Part shown: piece after piece, positions 1-6,497 of the stretch
Layout of the letters: each line of letters begins with the position of its first letter
How positions within the stretch are numbered: position 1 is the stretch's first letter
Source of the DNA: CAIOSQ01 sp044359885
GTDB lineage: Bacteria > Pseudomonadota > Alphaproteobacteria > CACIAM-22H2
Direction: 5' to 3'
Length of the DNA stretch: 7,788 nt
Assembly: GCA_044359885.1 (NCBI GenBank)
Contig: JBIKLI010000212.1
Coordinates: forward strand, 1-7,788
Position numbers and translations under genes: made by a program
Notes under the pieces: generated by a model
Databases searched by the model: none
Seen by the model: only the letters and a program-made list of their open reading frames with translations
What the model was told of the DNA's origin: nothing

Positions 1-1
1 C

Positions 2-1423
2 GTCTATGCCTACGCGCTCACGCGCTCCTGCATGCGCTGGCGCGGGCTGTTCCAGGCGCTGGCGCTGATCCCGATCCTGGCGCCGTCCCTGCTGCCGGCG
101 ATCGCGCTGATCTACCTGTTCGGGAACCAGGGGTTCCTCAAGGTCCTGCTGTTCGGCAACACCATCTACGGGCCGCTGGGGATCGTCATCGCGCAGGTGT
201 TCTACTGTTTTCCGCACGCCCTGATGATCCTGGTGACCGCGCTGGCGATGGCCGATTCGCGGCTCTACGAGGCGGCGTCGGTGCTGGGCGCGTCGCGCAC
301 GCGCACCTTCTTCACCGTGACCCTGCCGGGCGCCAAATACGGCCTGATCAGCGCCGGCTTCGTCGTCTTCACCCTGGTGATCACCGATTTCGGGATCGCC
401 AAGGTGATCGGCGGGCGCTTCAACGTGCTCGCCACCGATGTCTACAAACAGGTCGTGGGGCAGCAGAACTTCGAGATGGGGGCCGTGGTCGGCATGATGC
501 TGCTGGTGCCGGCGGTGCTTGCCTTCGTCGCGGACCGGATCGTGCAGCGCCGGCAGGTCGCGATCCTGTCGGCGCGCGCGGTGCCGCTGCAGCCGAAGCC
601 GGCGGCGCTGCGCGACTGGCTGTTGTTCGGCTACTGCGCCGCCGTCGCGGCCGTGCTGCTGACCATCCTGGGCGTCGCCGGGTGGGGGTCGCTGATCAAG
701 TTCTGGCCCTACAACCTGTCGCTGACCCTGGACAACTACGCCTTCGACCGGTTCGACGCCTCCGGCTGGAGCGCCTATTTCAACTCGCTGGAGCTGGCCG
801 CGCTGACCGCCGCCTTCGGCACGGCGCTTGTCTTCCTCGGCGCGTATCTGATGGAGAAGAGCCGGGGCTTCGGCTTCGGACGCGGCATCGTGCAGCTGCT
901 GGCGATGCTGCCGCTGGCGGTGCCGGGGCTCGTGCTCGGTCTTGCCTACATCTTCTTCTTCAACGCCCCGTCGAACCCGCTGGGCTTCGTCTACGGGACG
1001 ATGGCGATCCTCGTCATCAACACGATCGCGCATTTCTACACCGTCAGCCATCTGACCGCGGTGACGGCGCTCAAGCAGCTCGATGCGGAATTCGAGGCCG
1101 TCGGGGCGTCCTTGAAGGTCCCGTTCTGGACGACGCTGACGCGGGTGACGATCCCCGTCTGCTCGCCGGCGATCCTGGACATCTTCGTCTATCTGTTCGT
1201 GAACGCGATGACGACGGTGTCGGCGGTGATCTTTCTCTACTCGACCTACACCAAGCTGGCCTCGATCACCGTCGTGAACATGGACGAGGCGGGGTTCACC
1301 GCGGCGGCGGCGGCGATGTCGATGACCATCGTGCTGACATCGGCATGCGTGAAGCTGCTGCATCTCGCCCTCGACCGGCTGCTGGCCCGGACCACGCATG
1401 CCTGGCGCCGGCGCACGCGCTGA
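2..1423 (+). CDS. ABC transporter permease, 2-aminoethylphosphonate type, two fused permease domains (5' end missing)
   Basis: This is an inner-membrane permease subunit with two BPD_transp_1 (MetI-like) domains in one chain. The frame is open from base 2 without a start, so the gene begins left of the window. The 473 residues seen probably lack about 100 N-terminal residues. Each half carries an EAA loop that docks the ATPase: EAASVLGAS...LPG at about nt 269-331 and EAVGASLKVPF...IPV at about nt 1094-1160. Several hydrophobic membrane segments surround them. The stretch from about nt 985 to 1320 (NPLGFVYGTMAILVINTIAH, HFYTVSHLTAVTALKQLDAE, FVNAMTTVSAVIFLYS) resembles what I remember of the putative 2-aminoethylphosphonate permease family (PhnU2, TIGR03262; the system also called AepXVW). 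Generic iron or polyamine permeases look less similar there. The permease fold is certain; the substrate rests on family memory. The gene lies 12 bases upstream of a flavoprotein gene, probably in the same operon. Confidence 0.85.
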   Translation, partial: VYAYALTRSCMRWRGLFQALALIPILAPSLLPAIALIYLFGNQGFLKVLLFGNTIYGPLGIVIAQVFYCFPHALMILVTALAMADSRLYEAASVLGASRTRTFFTVTLPGAKYGLISAGFVVFTLVITDFGIAKVIGGRFNVLATDVYKQVVGQQNFEMGAVVGMMLLVPAVLAFVADRIVQRRQVAILSARAVPLQPKPAALRDWLLFGYCAAVAAVLLTILGVAGWGSLIKFWPYNLSLTLDNYAFDRFDASGWSAYFNSLELAALTAAFGTALVFLGAYLMEKSRGFGFGRGIVQLLAMLPLAVPGLVLGLAYIFFFNAPSNPLGFVYGTMAILVINTIAHFYTVSHLTAVTALKQLDAEFEAVGASLKVPFWTTLTRVTIPVCSPAILDIFVYLFVNAMTTVSAVIFLYSTYTKLASITVVNMDEAGFTAAAAAMSMTIVLTSACVKLLHLALDRLLARTTHAWRRRTR

Positions 1424-1427
1424 GGAG
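1423..1427 (+). promoter_or_regulatory. Shine-Dalgarno site for the flavoprotein gene
   Basis: AGGAG lies 8 bases before the ATG at 1436, and its first base is the last base of the permease stop codon. This supports the chosen start. It also suggests translational coupling, because ribosomes ending the permease stop directly on the next initiation site. Confidence 0.7.
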
Positions 1428-1435
1428 CCCCCGCG

Positions 1436-3850
1436 ATGAGTGAGATCCTGCCATCGCATGCCCGTGTGGTGATCGTCGGCGGCGGCATCGCCGGCTGCAG
1501 CCTCGCCTATCACCTCGCCGGCCTGGGCTGGCGCGACGTCGTGCTGCTGGAGCAGGCGAAGCTGACCAGCGGCACGACCTGGCATGCGGCCGGTCTGATC
1601 GGGCAGATGCGCCCCAACCGCAACATGACGCGCATGAGCCGCTACGGGATCGAGCTCTATGCCGCGCTGGAGGCGGAGACCGGGCAGGCCACCGGCTGGA
1701 AGCAATGCGGATCGGTGAATGTCGCGCGCACGCCCGAGCGCATGCTTGCCTATCGCCGGCAGCTGGCGCTCGCCCGCGGCTTCGGCGTCGAGATGCATCT
1801 GATTTCGCCGCGCGAGGCCGGGGAGCGCTGGCCGCTGCTGCGGACCGACGATCTGCAAGGCGCGATCTGGGTTCCGCATGACGGCAAGGCCAATCCGGCC
1901 GACGTCACGATGGCGCTCGCCAAGGGCGCGCGCCGGCGCGGCGCGCGGCTGATCGAAGGCGTGAGGGTCGTCGGGTTCGACATCCGCGAGGGGCGGGTAC
2001 GGGGCGTGCGGACCGACCGGGGCGACATCGGCTGCGAGGTCGTGGCGAACTGCGCCGGTCAGTGGGCGCGACAGGTGGGCGCGCTCGCCGGCGTCACCGT
2101 GCCGCTCTACTCCGCCGAGCATTTCTACATCGTGACGCAGCCGATCCTGGGCGTGACGCCCGACCTGCCGGTGATGCGCGATCCCGACGGCTTCATCTAC
2201 TACAAGGAGGAGGTCGGCGGCCTGCTGATGGGCGGCTTCGAGCCGGTCGCCAAGCCCTGGCTGGAGACGATCCCGCAGGATTTCGCCAACCAGCTGCTGC
2301 CGGAGGACTGGGACCAGTTCGAGATCCTGATGCGCAACGCGATCCATCGCACGCCGTGCCTGGAGACCGCGCAGGTGAAGATGCAGCTGAACGGGCCCGA
2401 GAGCTTCACCCCCGACGGCAATTTCGTGATCGGCGAGGCGCCCGAGCTGCGCGGATTCTACGTGTCGGCCGGGTTCAATTCCTCGGGGATCGCCAATGGG
2501 GGCGGGGCCGGCCGGCTGCTCGCGGAATGGATCGTCGCGGGCGAACCGCAGGCCGATGTCTGGGACGTCGATATCCGCCGCTTCGGCCCGTTCCACGGCA
2601 ATGTCCGCCATCTCAAGGACAGGACGGTCGAGAGCCTCGGCCTGCATTACGCGATGCGCTGGCCGCGCCAGGAGATGGTGACGGCGCGCCCGCTGCGCCG
2701 CTCGCCGCTCTACGATCGCCTGGTCGCGCGCGGCGCGCGCTTCGGCGCGAGGATGGGCTGGGAACGGCCGCTCTATTTCGATGCGCCCGGGGCGGCGCCG
2801 GCACCCTATGGATTCGGCAAGCCGGGGTGGCTCGCCCGCGTCGAGGCCGAGCAGCGCGCGGCGCGCGGCGCCGCGGTCCTGTTCGACCAGACCTCGTTCG
2901 CCAAGCTGCTGGTCCAGGGGCGCGATGGCCTGCACCTGCTGCAGCATCTCTGCGCCAACGACCTGGGCGGACCGGTCGGGACCATCACCTACACCGCGAT
3001 GCTCAACGCTCGCGGCGGTTTCGAGAGCGACGTGACGGTGATGCGTCTGGCCGAGCAGGAATTCCTGGTGGTGACCGGCACCGCCCAGGCGACGCGCGAC
3101 GCGGACTGGATCCGGCGCGCCATCGGCGATCGCTTCGCGACGGTGACCGACGTCACCGGCGCCTGGAGCGTGCTCGGGCTGATGGGGCCGCGCGCCATGG
3201 AGGTGCTCGGGCGCGTCTCGCCCGCCGATCTGTCCCTGGCGGGAATCCCGGCCGGCAGCTTCCGCGACATCGATGTGGGCTATGCGCGCGTCCGCGCGGC
3301 GCGGATGAGCTATGTCGGCGGTCCGGGGCTGGAGCTCTACGTGCCGGTCGAGTTCGCCGTCCATGTCCATGACGTGCTGCACGAGGCGGGGGCGCCGCTG
3401 GGTCTCGCCGATGGCGGCTACTACGCGATCGATGCGCTGCGCATCGAGGCCGGCCGGCGCGCCTGGGGGGCCGAACTCGGCCCCGACGAGACGCCGCTCG
3501 AAGCGGGGCTGATGCATGCGGTCAGGCTGGAAAAGCCCGACTTCCTCGGACGTGCGGCGCTGCTGGAGAAGCGCGCGGCCGGCGTCTCCAAGCGCCTCGC
3601 CATGTTCGTGCTGGACGATCCCGAGGCATGGCCGTGGGGCGGGGAGGGGATCCTGCGCGACGGCCAGCCGGTCGGCGAGGTCACCTCTGCCGGCTGGAGC
3701 GCCGGGCTGGGCCGGGCCGTCGTCATGGGCTATGTGCGCGGCGCCGGGCCGATCGATCGCGACTGGGTCCTGGGCGGACGCTACGAACTGGATATCGCCG
3801 GCGCGCGCACTGCGATGCGGGCGCAGGCGCGGCCGCCCTTCCGCGGCTGA
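1436..3850 (+). CDS. FAD-dependent oxidoreductase of the dimethylglycine/sarcosine dehydrogenase type (DAO + FAO_M + GcvT domains)
   Basis: This 804-residue soluble protein probably oxidises a secondary or tertiary amine or N-methyl amino acid. In the family the released one-carbon unit is passed to tetrahydrofolate. The DAO domain covers about residues 10-375: dinucleotide-binding VVIVGGGIAG (11-20), E39 in the place of the ribose-binding acid, and SGTTWHAAGLIG (45-56). His50 there matches the covalent FAD attachment His of dimethylglycine dehydrogenase. SFTPDGNFVIGEAPEL (323-338) and AGFNSSGI (345-352) close the domain. A linker of FAO_M type (about 376-432) leads to GcvT-like domains: YTAMLNARGGFESD (519-532, Asp532 in the folate-site position) and a barrel-like C-terminus to 804. 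Length and domain order match the family. The usual SYVGELG motif reads SYVGGPG here (625-631), so folate use is less certain. The substrate is unknown: sarcosine and dimethylglycine are defaults, while the upstream phosphonate-type permease points to an aminophosphonate. ATG at 1436 has a good ribosome site. Confidence 0.9.
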   Translation: MSEILPSHARVVIVGGGIAGCSLAYHLAGLGWRDVVLLEQAKLTSGTTWHAAGLIGQMRPNRNMTRMSRYGIELYAALEAETGQATGWKQCGSVNVARTPERMLAYRRQLALARGFGVEMHLISPREAGERWPLLRTDDLQGAIWVPHDGKANPADVTMALAKGARRRGARLIEGVRVVGFDIREGRVRGVRTDRGDIGCEVVANCAGQWARQVGALAGVTVPLYSAEHFYIVTQPILGVTPDLPVMRDPDGFIYYKEEVGGLLMGGFEPVAKPWLETIPQDFANQLLPEDWDQFEILMRNAIHRTPCLETAQVKMQLNGPESFTPDGNFVIGEAPELRGFYVSAGFNSSGIANGGGAGRLLAEWIVAGEPQADVWDVDIRRFGPFHGNVRHLKDRTVESLGLHYAMRWPRQEMVTARPLRRSPLYDRLVARGARFGARMGWERPLYFDAPGAAPAPYGFGKPGWLARVEAEQRAARGAAVLFDQTSFAKLLVQGRDGLHLLQHLCANDLGGPVGTITYTAMLNARGGFESDVTVMRLAEQEFLVVTGTAQATRDADWIRRAIGDRFATVTDVTGAWSVLGLMGPRAMEVLGRVSPADLSLAGIPAGSFRDIDVGYARVRAARMSYVGGPGLELYVPVEFAVHVHDVLHEAGAPLGLADGGYYAIDALRIEAGRRAWGAELGPDETPLEAGLMHAVRLEKPDFLGRAALLEKRAAGVSKRLAMFVLDDPEAWPWGGEGILRDGQPVGEVTSAGWSAGLGRAVVMGYVRGAGPIDRDWVLGGRYELDIAGARTAMRAQARPPFRG

Positions 3851-3856
3851 TCAGCC
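3845..3856. repeat. 12-bp perfect palindrome formed by two back-to-back stop codons
   Basis: GGCTGATCAGCC reads the same on both strands. Its centre is the boundary between the flavoprotein stop (TGA, 3848-3850) and the hisI stop (TGA on the minus strand, 3853-3851). Both proteins end in a GGC glycine codon, which gives the outer arms. There is no loop and no T-run, so this is not a convincing terminator. No other DNA separates the two convergent genes. Confidence 0.8.
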
Positions 3857-4276
3857 CTTGGTCCTGGCGTACAGCGCGTCCGGATCGACCAGGATCGGCG
3901 CCACCGTCACGATCCCTTCGGCGCGCGCGCCGCGGAAGAAGCAGCTGCGCCGTCCGGTATGGCAGGCAACGCCGGTCTGATCGACCTTGAGCACCAGGCT
4001 GTCGGCGTCGCAATCGATCAGCAGATCGACCAGAAGCTGCGTCTGGCCCGAGGTCTCGCCCTTGCGCCAGAGCGCCAGGCGCGACCGCGACCAGTAGACG
4101 GCGATTCCCTCGGCCAGCGTGGCGCGAAGCGCCGCCCGGTTCATCCAGGCCAGCATCAGGATCTCGCCGCTGTCGTGCTGCTGCGCCACCACCGGCACGA
4201 GGCCATCGGGGCCGAACGCGACCGTCGCGACGATTTCGTCGATCGCCGCCGCGGACAGCGCCTGGAAGCCGCTCAT
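3851..4276 (-). CDS. hisI: Phosphoribosyl-AMP cyclohydrolase (histidine biosynthesis, step 3)
   Basis: HisI opens the adenine ring of phosphoribosyl-AMP to give ProFAR in cytoplasmic histidine synthesis. The 141-residue protein has the family blocks in order: GEILMLAWMN (37-46), YWSRSRLALWRKGETSG (61-77), DCDAD (88-92) and ACHTGRRSCFF (104-114). Asp88, Asp90 and Asp92 fit the magnesium site. Cys89, Cys105 and Cys112 have the 16- and 7-residue spacing of the three zinc-binding cysteines, so the enzyme should be active. There is no HisE domain, so the pyrophosphohydrolase must be encoded elsewhere. The gene starts 40 bases after the aapP stop on the same strand and is likely read from the transporter transcript. 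No other his gene is visible. The ribosome site is ambiguous: GGAGG lies 12 bases and AAGGA only 2 bases before the ATG. No alternative in-frame start fits better. Confidence 0.96.
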   Translation of the reverse strand: MSGFQALSAAAIDEIVATVAFGPDGLVPVVAQQHDSGEILMLAWMNRAALRATLAEGIAVYWSRSRLALWRKGETSGQTQLLVDLLIDCDADSLVLKVDQTGVACHTGRRSCFFRGARAEGIVTVAPILVDPDALYARTKG

Positions 4277-4292
4277 CGTCCTTGCCGCCCTC

Positions 4293-4312
4293 CGGCGCCC
4301 GCCGCGGCGCCG
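4293..4312 (-). repeat. Inverted repeat (7-bp stem) between aapP and hisI
   Basis: CGGCGCC and GGCGCCG form a 7-bp GC-only stem around a 6-base loop. It begins 4 bases after the aapP stop and ends about 16 bases before the hisI ATG. One base of the upstream GGAGG is in the stem. No T-run follows on the minus strand, so it is not a classical intrinsic terminator. It could weaken readthrough, protect the upstream mRNA or limit hisI translation. In such GC-rich DNA it could also arise by chance. Confidence 0.4.
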
Positions 4313-4316
4313 ACGC

Positions 4317-5123
4317 TCAGTTGTGGAGGATCTGGCTGAGGAACAGCTTGGTGCGGTCGGACTTGGGATTCGAGAAGAACTGGTCGGGAGTGTTCTGCTC
4401 GACGATCTCGCCCATGTCCATGAAGATCACCCGGTCGGCGACGCGCTTGGCGAAGCCCATCTCGTGCGTGACGACCAGCATGGTCATGCCCGACTGCGCC
4501 AGCTCGACCATGGTCTCCAGCACTTCCTTGATCATTTCGGGATCGAGGGCGGAGGTAGGCTCGTCGAACAGCATGATCTTCGGGTTCATGCAAAGCGAAC
4601 GGGCGATCGCGACGCGCTGCTGCTGGCCCCCGGAGAGCTGGCCCGGGTATTTCTTGGCCTGCTCGGGGATGCGCACGCGGCGAAGATATTCCATCGCCAC
4701 CTCTTCCGCCTCGGCGCGCGGCATCTTGCGCACCCAGATCGGCGCCAGCGTGCAGTTCTCGAGCACGGTCAGATGCGGGAACAGGTTGAACTGCTGGAAC
4801 ACCATCCCGACTTCGCGCCGGACCTGCTCGATGTTCTTGAGGTTCTGGTTGAGTTCGACCCCGTCGACGACGATCCGCCCCTTCTGGTGCTCCTCGAGGC
4901 GGTTGATGCAACGGATCATGGTCGACTTGCCCGAACCGGACGGGCCGCAGATGACGATCCGCTCACCCTGGTCGACATTGAGGTCGATGTCCTTGAGGAC
5001 ATGGAACTCGCCATACCATTTGTTGACGCTGGCCATCTCGATGATGCGTTTGCCGGAGGCGGCGCTGGCGAGATGTCCGCCGCCGGGTGCCGGAACGGGC
5101 TGGACCGAAGCTGTCGAGCTCAT
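4317..5123 (-). CDS. aapP: Amino-acid ABC transporter ATP-binding protein, AapP/BztD type
   Basis: This is the cytoplasmic ATPase that drives uptake through the AapQ-AapM channel. All nucleotide-binding motifs are intact: Walker A GPSGSGKST (60-68), Q-loop Gln110 in VGMVFQQFNLFPH, ABC signature LSGGQQQR (163-170), Walker B IMLFDEP (183-189, catalytic Glu188), D-loop SALD (191-194) and switch His220. The stretches NKWYGEFHVL, LAPIWVRKMP and the C-terminal TKLFLSQILHN are typical of the AapP/BztD/GlnQ group of polar amino-acid transporters. At 268 residues it is about 20 longer than usual, with an N-terminal extension rich in Ala, Ser, Pro and Gly. Met30 cannot be the start because it falls inside the first strand of the fold. 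The ATG at 5123 has a strong ribosome site. The gene follows aapM by 20 bases and precedes hisI by 40. Confidence 0.95.
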   Translation of the reverse strand: MSSTASVQPVPAPGGGHLASAASGKRIIEMASVNKWYGEFHVLKDIDLNVDQGERIVICGPSGSGKSTMIRCINRLEEHQKGRIVVDGVELNQNLKNIEQVRREVGMVFQQFNLFPHLTVLENCTLAPIWVRKMPRAEAEEVAMEYLRRVRIPEQAKKYPGQLSGGQQQRVAIARSLCMNPKIMLFDEPTSALDPEMIKEVLETMVELAQSGMTMLVVTHEMGFAKRVADRVIFMDMGEIVEQNTPDQFFSNPKSDRTKLFLSQILHN

Positions 5124-5129
5124 GGAGGG

Positions 5130-5138
5130 CTCCCTTTT
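5130..5138 (-). promoter_or_regulatory. Shine-Dalgarno site for aapP
   Basis: On the minus strand AAAAGGGAG lies 6 bases before the ATG at 5123, in the short gap after the aapM stop. It decides the start in favour of the longer N-terminus. Confidence 0.65.
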
Positions 5139-5143
5139 CCCTT

Positions 5144-6496
5144 TCAGCGGCGCCGGCCGGCGGACAGCCGCGCCTCGAGATGCATGCTGTATTTGGACAT
5201 GGCGTAGCAGAACACGAAATAGATGCTTGCGGCCACGAAATATGGTTCCCGGAACAGGCCCAGCCAGTCCCTGTCCTTGCCCGAGGCGTCGACCTGGAGC
5301 ATCAGGTCCTTGAGCCCGATGATCGCGACCAGCGTCGTGTCCTTGAACAGACCGATGAAATTGCTGACGATGTTGGGGATCATCAGCTTGAGCGCCTGGG
5401 GCATGACGACGAAGACGGTCTGCTGCCAGTAGCCGAGCCCCATCGCGTCGGCGGCTTCGTATTGGCCCTTGGGGATCGCCTGCAGCCCGCCGCGGACGAC
5501 CTCGGCCATGTAGGCGGCGGCGAACATGCAGACGGCGACGATCGCCCGGACCAGTTCGTCGACCACGATGTGCTGGGGCATGAACAGCGGGAACATGGTC
5601 TTGGCCATGAACAGGATCGTGATCAGCGGCACCGAGCGGATCAGCTCGATGTAGCAGACGCAGACGATCCGGATCAGGGTCATCTTGCTGCGCCGCCCCA
5701 GCGCCAGGACGATCCCCGACGGCAGCGCCGTGGTGATCGCGATGCCCGAGATCACGAGGGTGAGGAACAGCCCGCCCCAGCGATCGGTGCGTACCTGGGG
5801 CAGGGTGAAGCCGCGCTGCAGCAGGAACACGGCGACCAGGGCAACGAGGGCGGTCAGCAACAGCGCGCGGATGCGGGTCCGGTCGCTGGCGTTCTCGAGG
5901 CGCAGGAGCCTTGCGATCGTGGCGCCGAGCGAACGGCCGGCGGCAAGGCAGGAGATCACGTGCAGCAGGACCGCGATCGCGGCCAGGACCGCGATCGAGA
6001 ACATGACGGCGAGGAACAGCCCCTTGCGTCCCCCCAGGAACATGTAGGCGGCGAAGAACGGATATCCGGCCAGCACGGAGGCGGCGATGCCCATCTTGCC
6101 GGTGACGCGCGGGATCCAGAGCGGTGCCATCCACAGGACCAGGACGACGAAGGCGAAATCGATGCGCCAGCGCTGCTCGGGCGGGTAGGGCCCGTAGATC
6201 AGCCGGCCCCAGTTCGCCCGGACGCCCGCCCAGCAGGCGCCGTCGGGGCTGCGATCGAGGCATTCGCGGCGCGAACTGGCCTCGAAGACCGCGTCGAAGA
6301 TCGCCCATTGGGCGAAACTGGCGAGCCCGCGATAGAGAAGCCAGGCGCAGAGCAGCGTCAGGAAGATGTTGAGCGGCGAATTGAAGAGGTTTGCGCGCAC
6401 CCAGCCGATCGGTCCGACCGTGAAGGGCGGCGGCGGCAGGCTGGGTTTCGGCCGGAAGACAGACGCCGCGGCGTTCTCGATGGTCGGGCCGCCCAT
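5144..6496 (-). CDS. aapM: General L-amino-acid ABC transporter permease, AapM/BztC type
   Basis: This is the second membrane subunit of a polar amino-acid importer of the HAAT family. In the 450-residue protein a cytoplasmic N-terminus leads to a first membrane segment (about 44-62). A probably periplasmic loop with Cys79 and Cys88 (GACWAGVRANWG, family-like) and further hydrophobic segments follow. The permease domain fills about 240-440: GGLFLTLVISGIAITTALPSG, then CYIELIRSVPLITILFMAKT, then AEVVRGGLQAIPKGQYEAAD and the EAA loop (EAADAMGLGYWQQTVFVVMPQAL, about 347-369) that contacts AapP. AapM proteins I know of are near 385 residues and BztC near 430. The extra length lies at about residues 135-225, a hydrophobic region with a basic stretch. 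Start ATG at 6496 follows the aapQ stop by one base (TGA-C-ATG), which implies tight translational coupling. Confidence 0.93.
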   Translation of the reverse strand: MGGPTIENAAASVFRPKPSLPPPPFTVGPIGWVRANLFNSPLNIFLTLLCAWLLYRGLASFAQWAIFDAVFEASSRRECLDRSPDGACWAGVRANWGRLIYGPYPPEQRWRIDFAFVVLVLWMAPLWIPRVTGKMGIAASVLAGYPFFAAYMFLGGRKGLFLAVMFSIAVLAAIAVLLHVISCLAAGRSLGATIARLLRLENASDRTRIRALLLTALVALVAVFLLQRGFTLPQVRTDRWGGLFLTLVISGIAITTALPSGIVLALGRRSKMTLIRIVCVCYIELIRSVPLITILFMAKTMFPLFMPQHIVVDELVRAIVAVCMFAAAYMAEVVRGGLQAIPKGQYEAADAMGLGYWQQTVFVVMPQALKLMIPNIVSNFIGLFKDTTLVAIIGLKDLMLQVDASGKDRDWLGLFREPYFVAASIYFVFCYAMSKYSMHLEARLSAGRRR

Positions 6497-6497
6497 G

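Noticed and set aside
2721..2880. Runs of GCGCGC-rich sequence that look like repeats or Z-DNA
   Set aside because: They encode Ala-Arg-Gly stretches in frame in the flavoprotein and follow from the high GC content. There is no exact repeat unit or spacing.
2062..3372. A 436-codon + strand frame inside the flavoprotein gene
   Set aside because: Arg/Ala/Gly-rich shadow frame with no motif. The flavoprotein frame carries the conserved domains throughout.
3851..3900. Possible bidirectional terminator between the two operons
   Set aside because: The only symmetry is the loopless 12-bp palindrome at the stops, and no T-run follows on either strand.
4119..5313. Overlapping + strand open frames of about 340-360 codons opposite aapP
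   Set aside because: They lie antisense to an intact ATPase with all motifs. Their composition is biased and I recognise no family.
5124..6308. Long minus-strand frame extending upstream of aapP, which would give a 663-residue protein
   Set aside because: The upstream part overlaps aapM in another frame and is Arg/Pro/Gly-rich noise. The ATG at 5123 with its ribosome site gives the expected ATPase.
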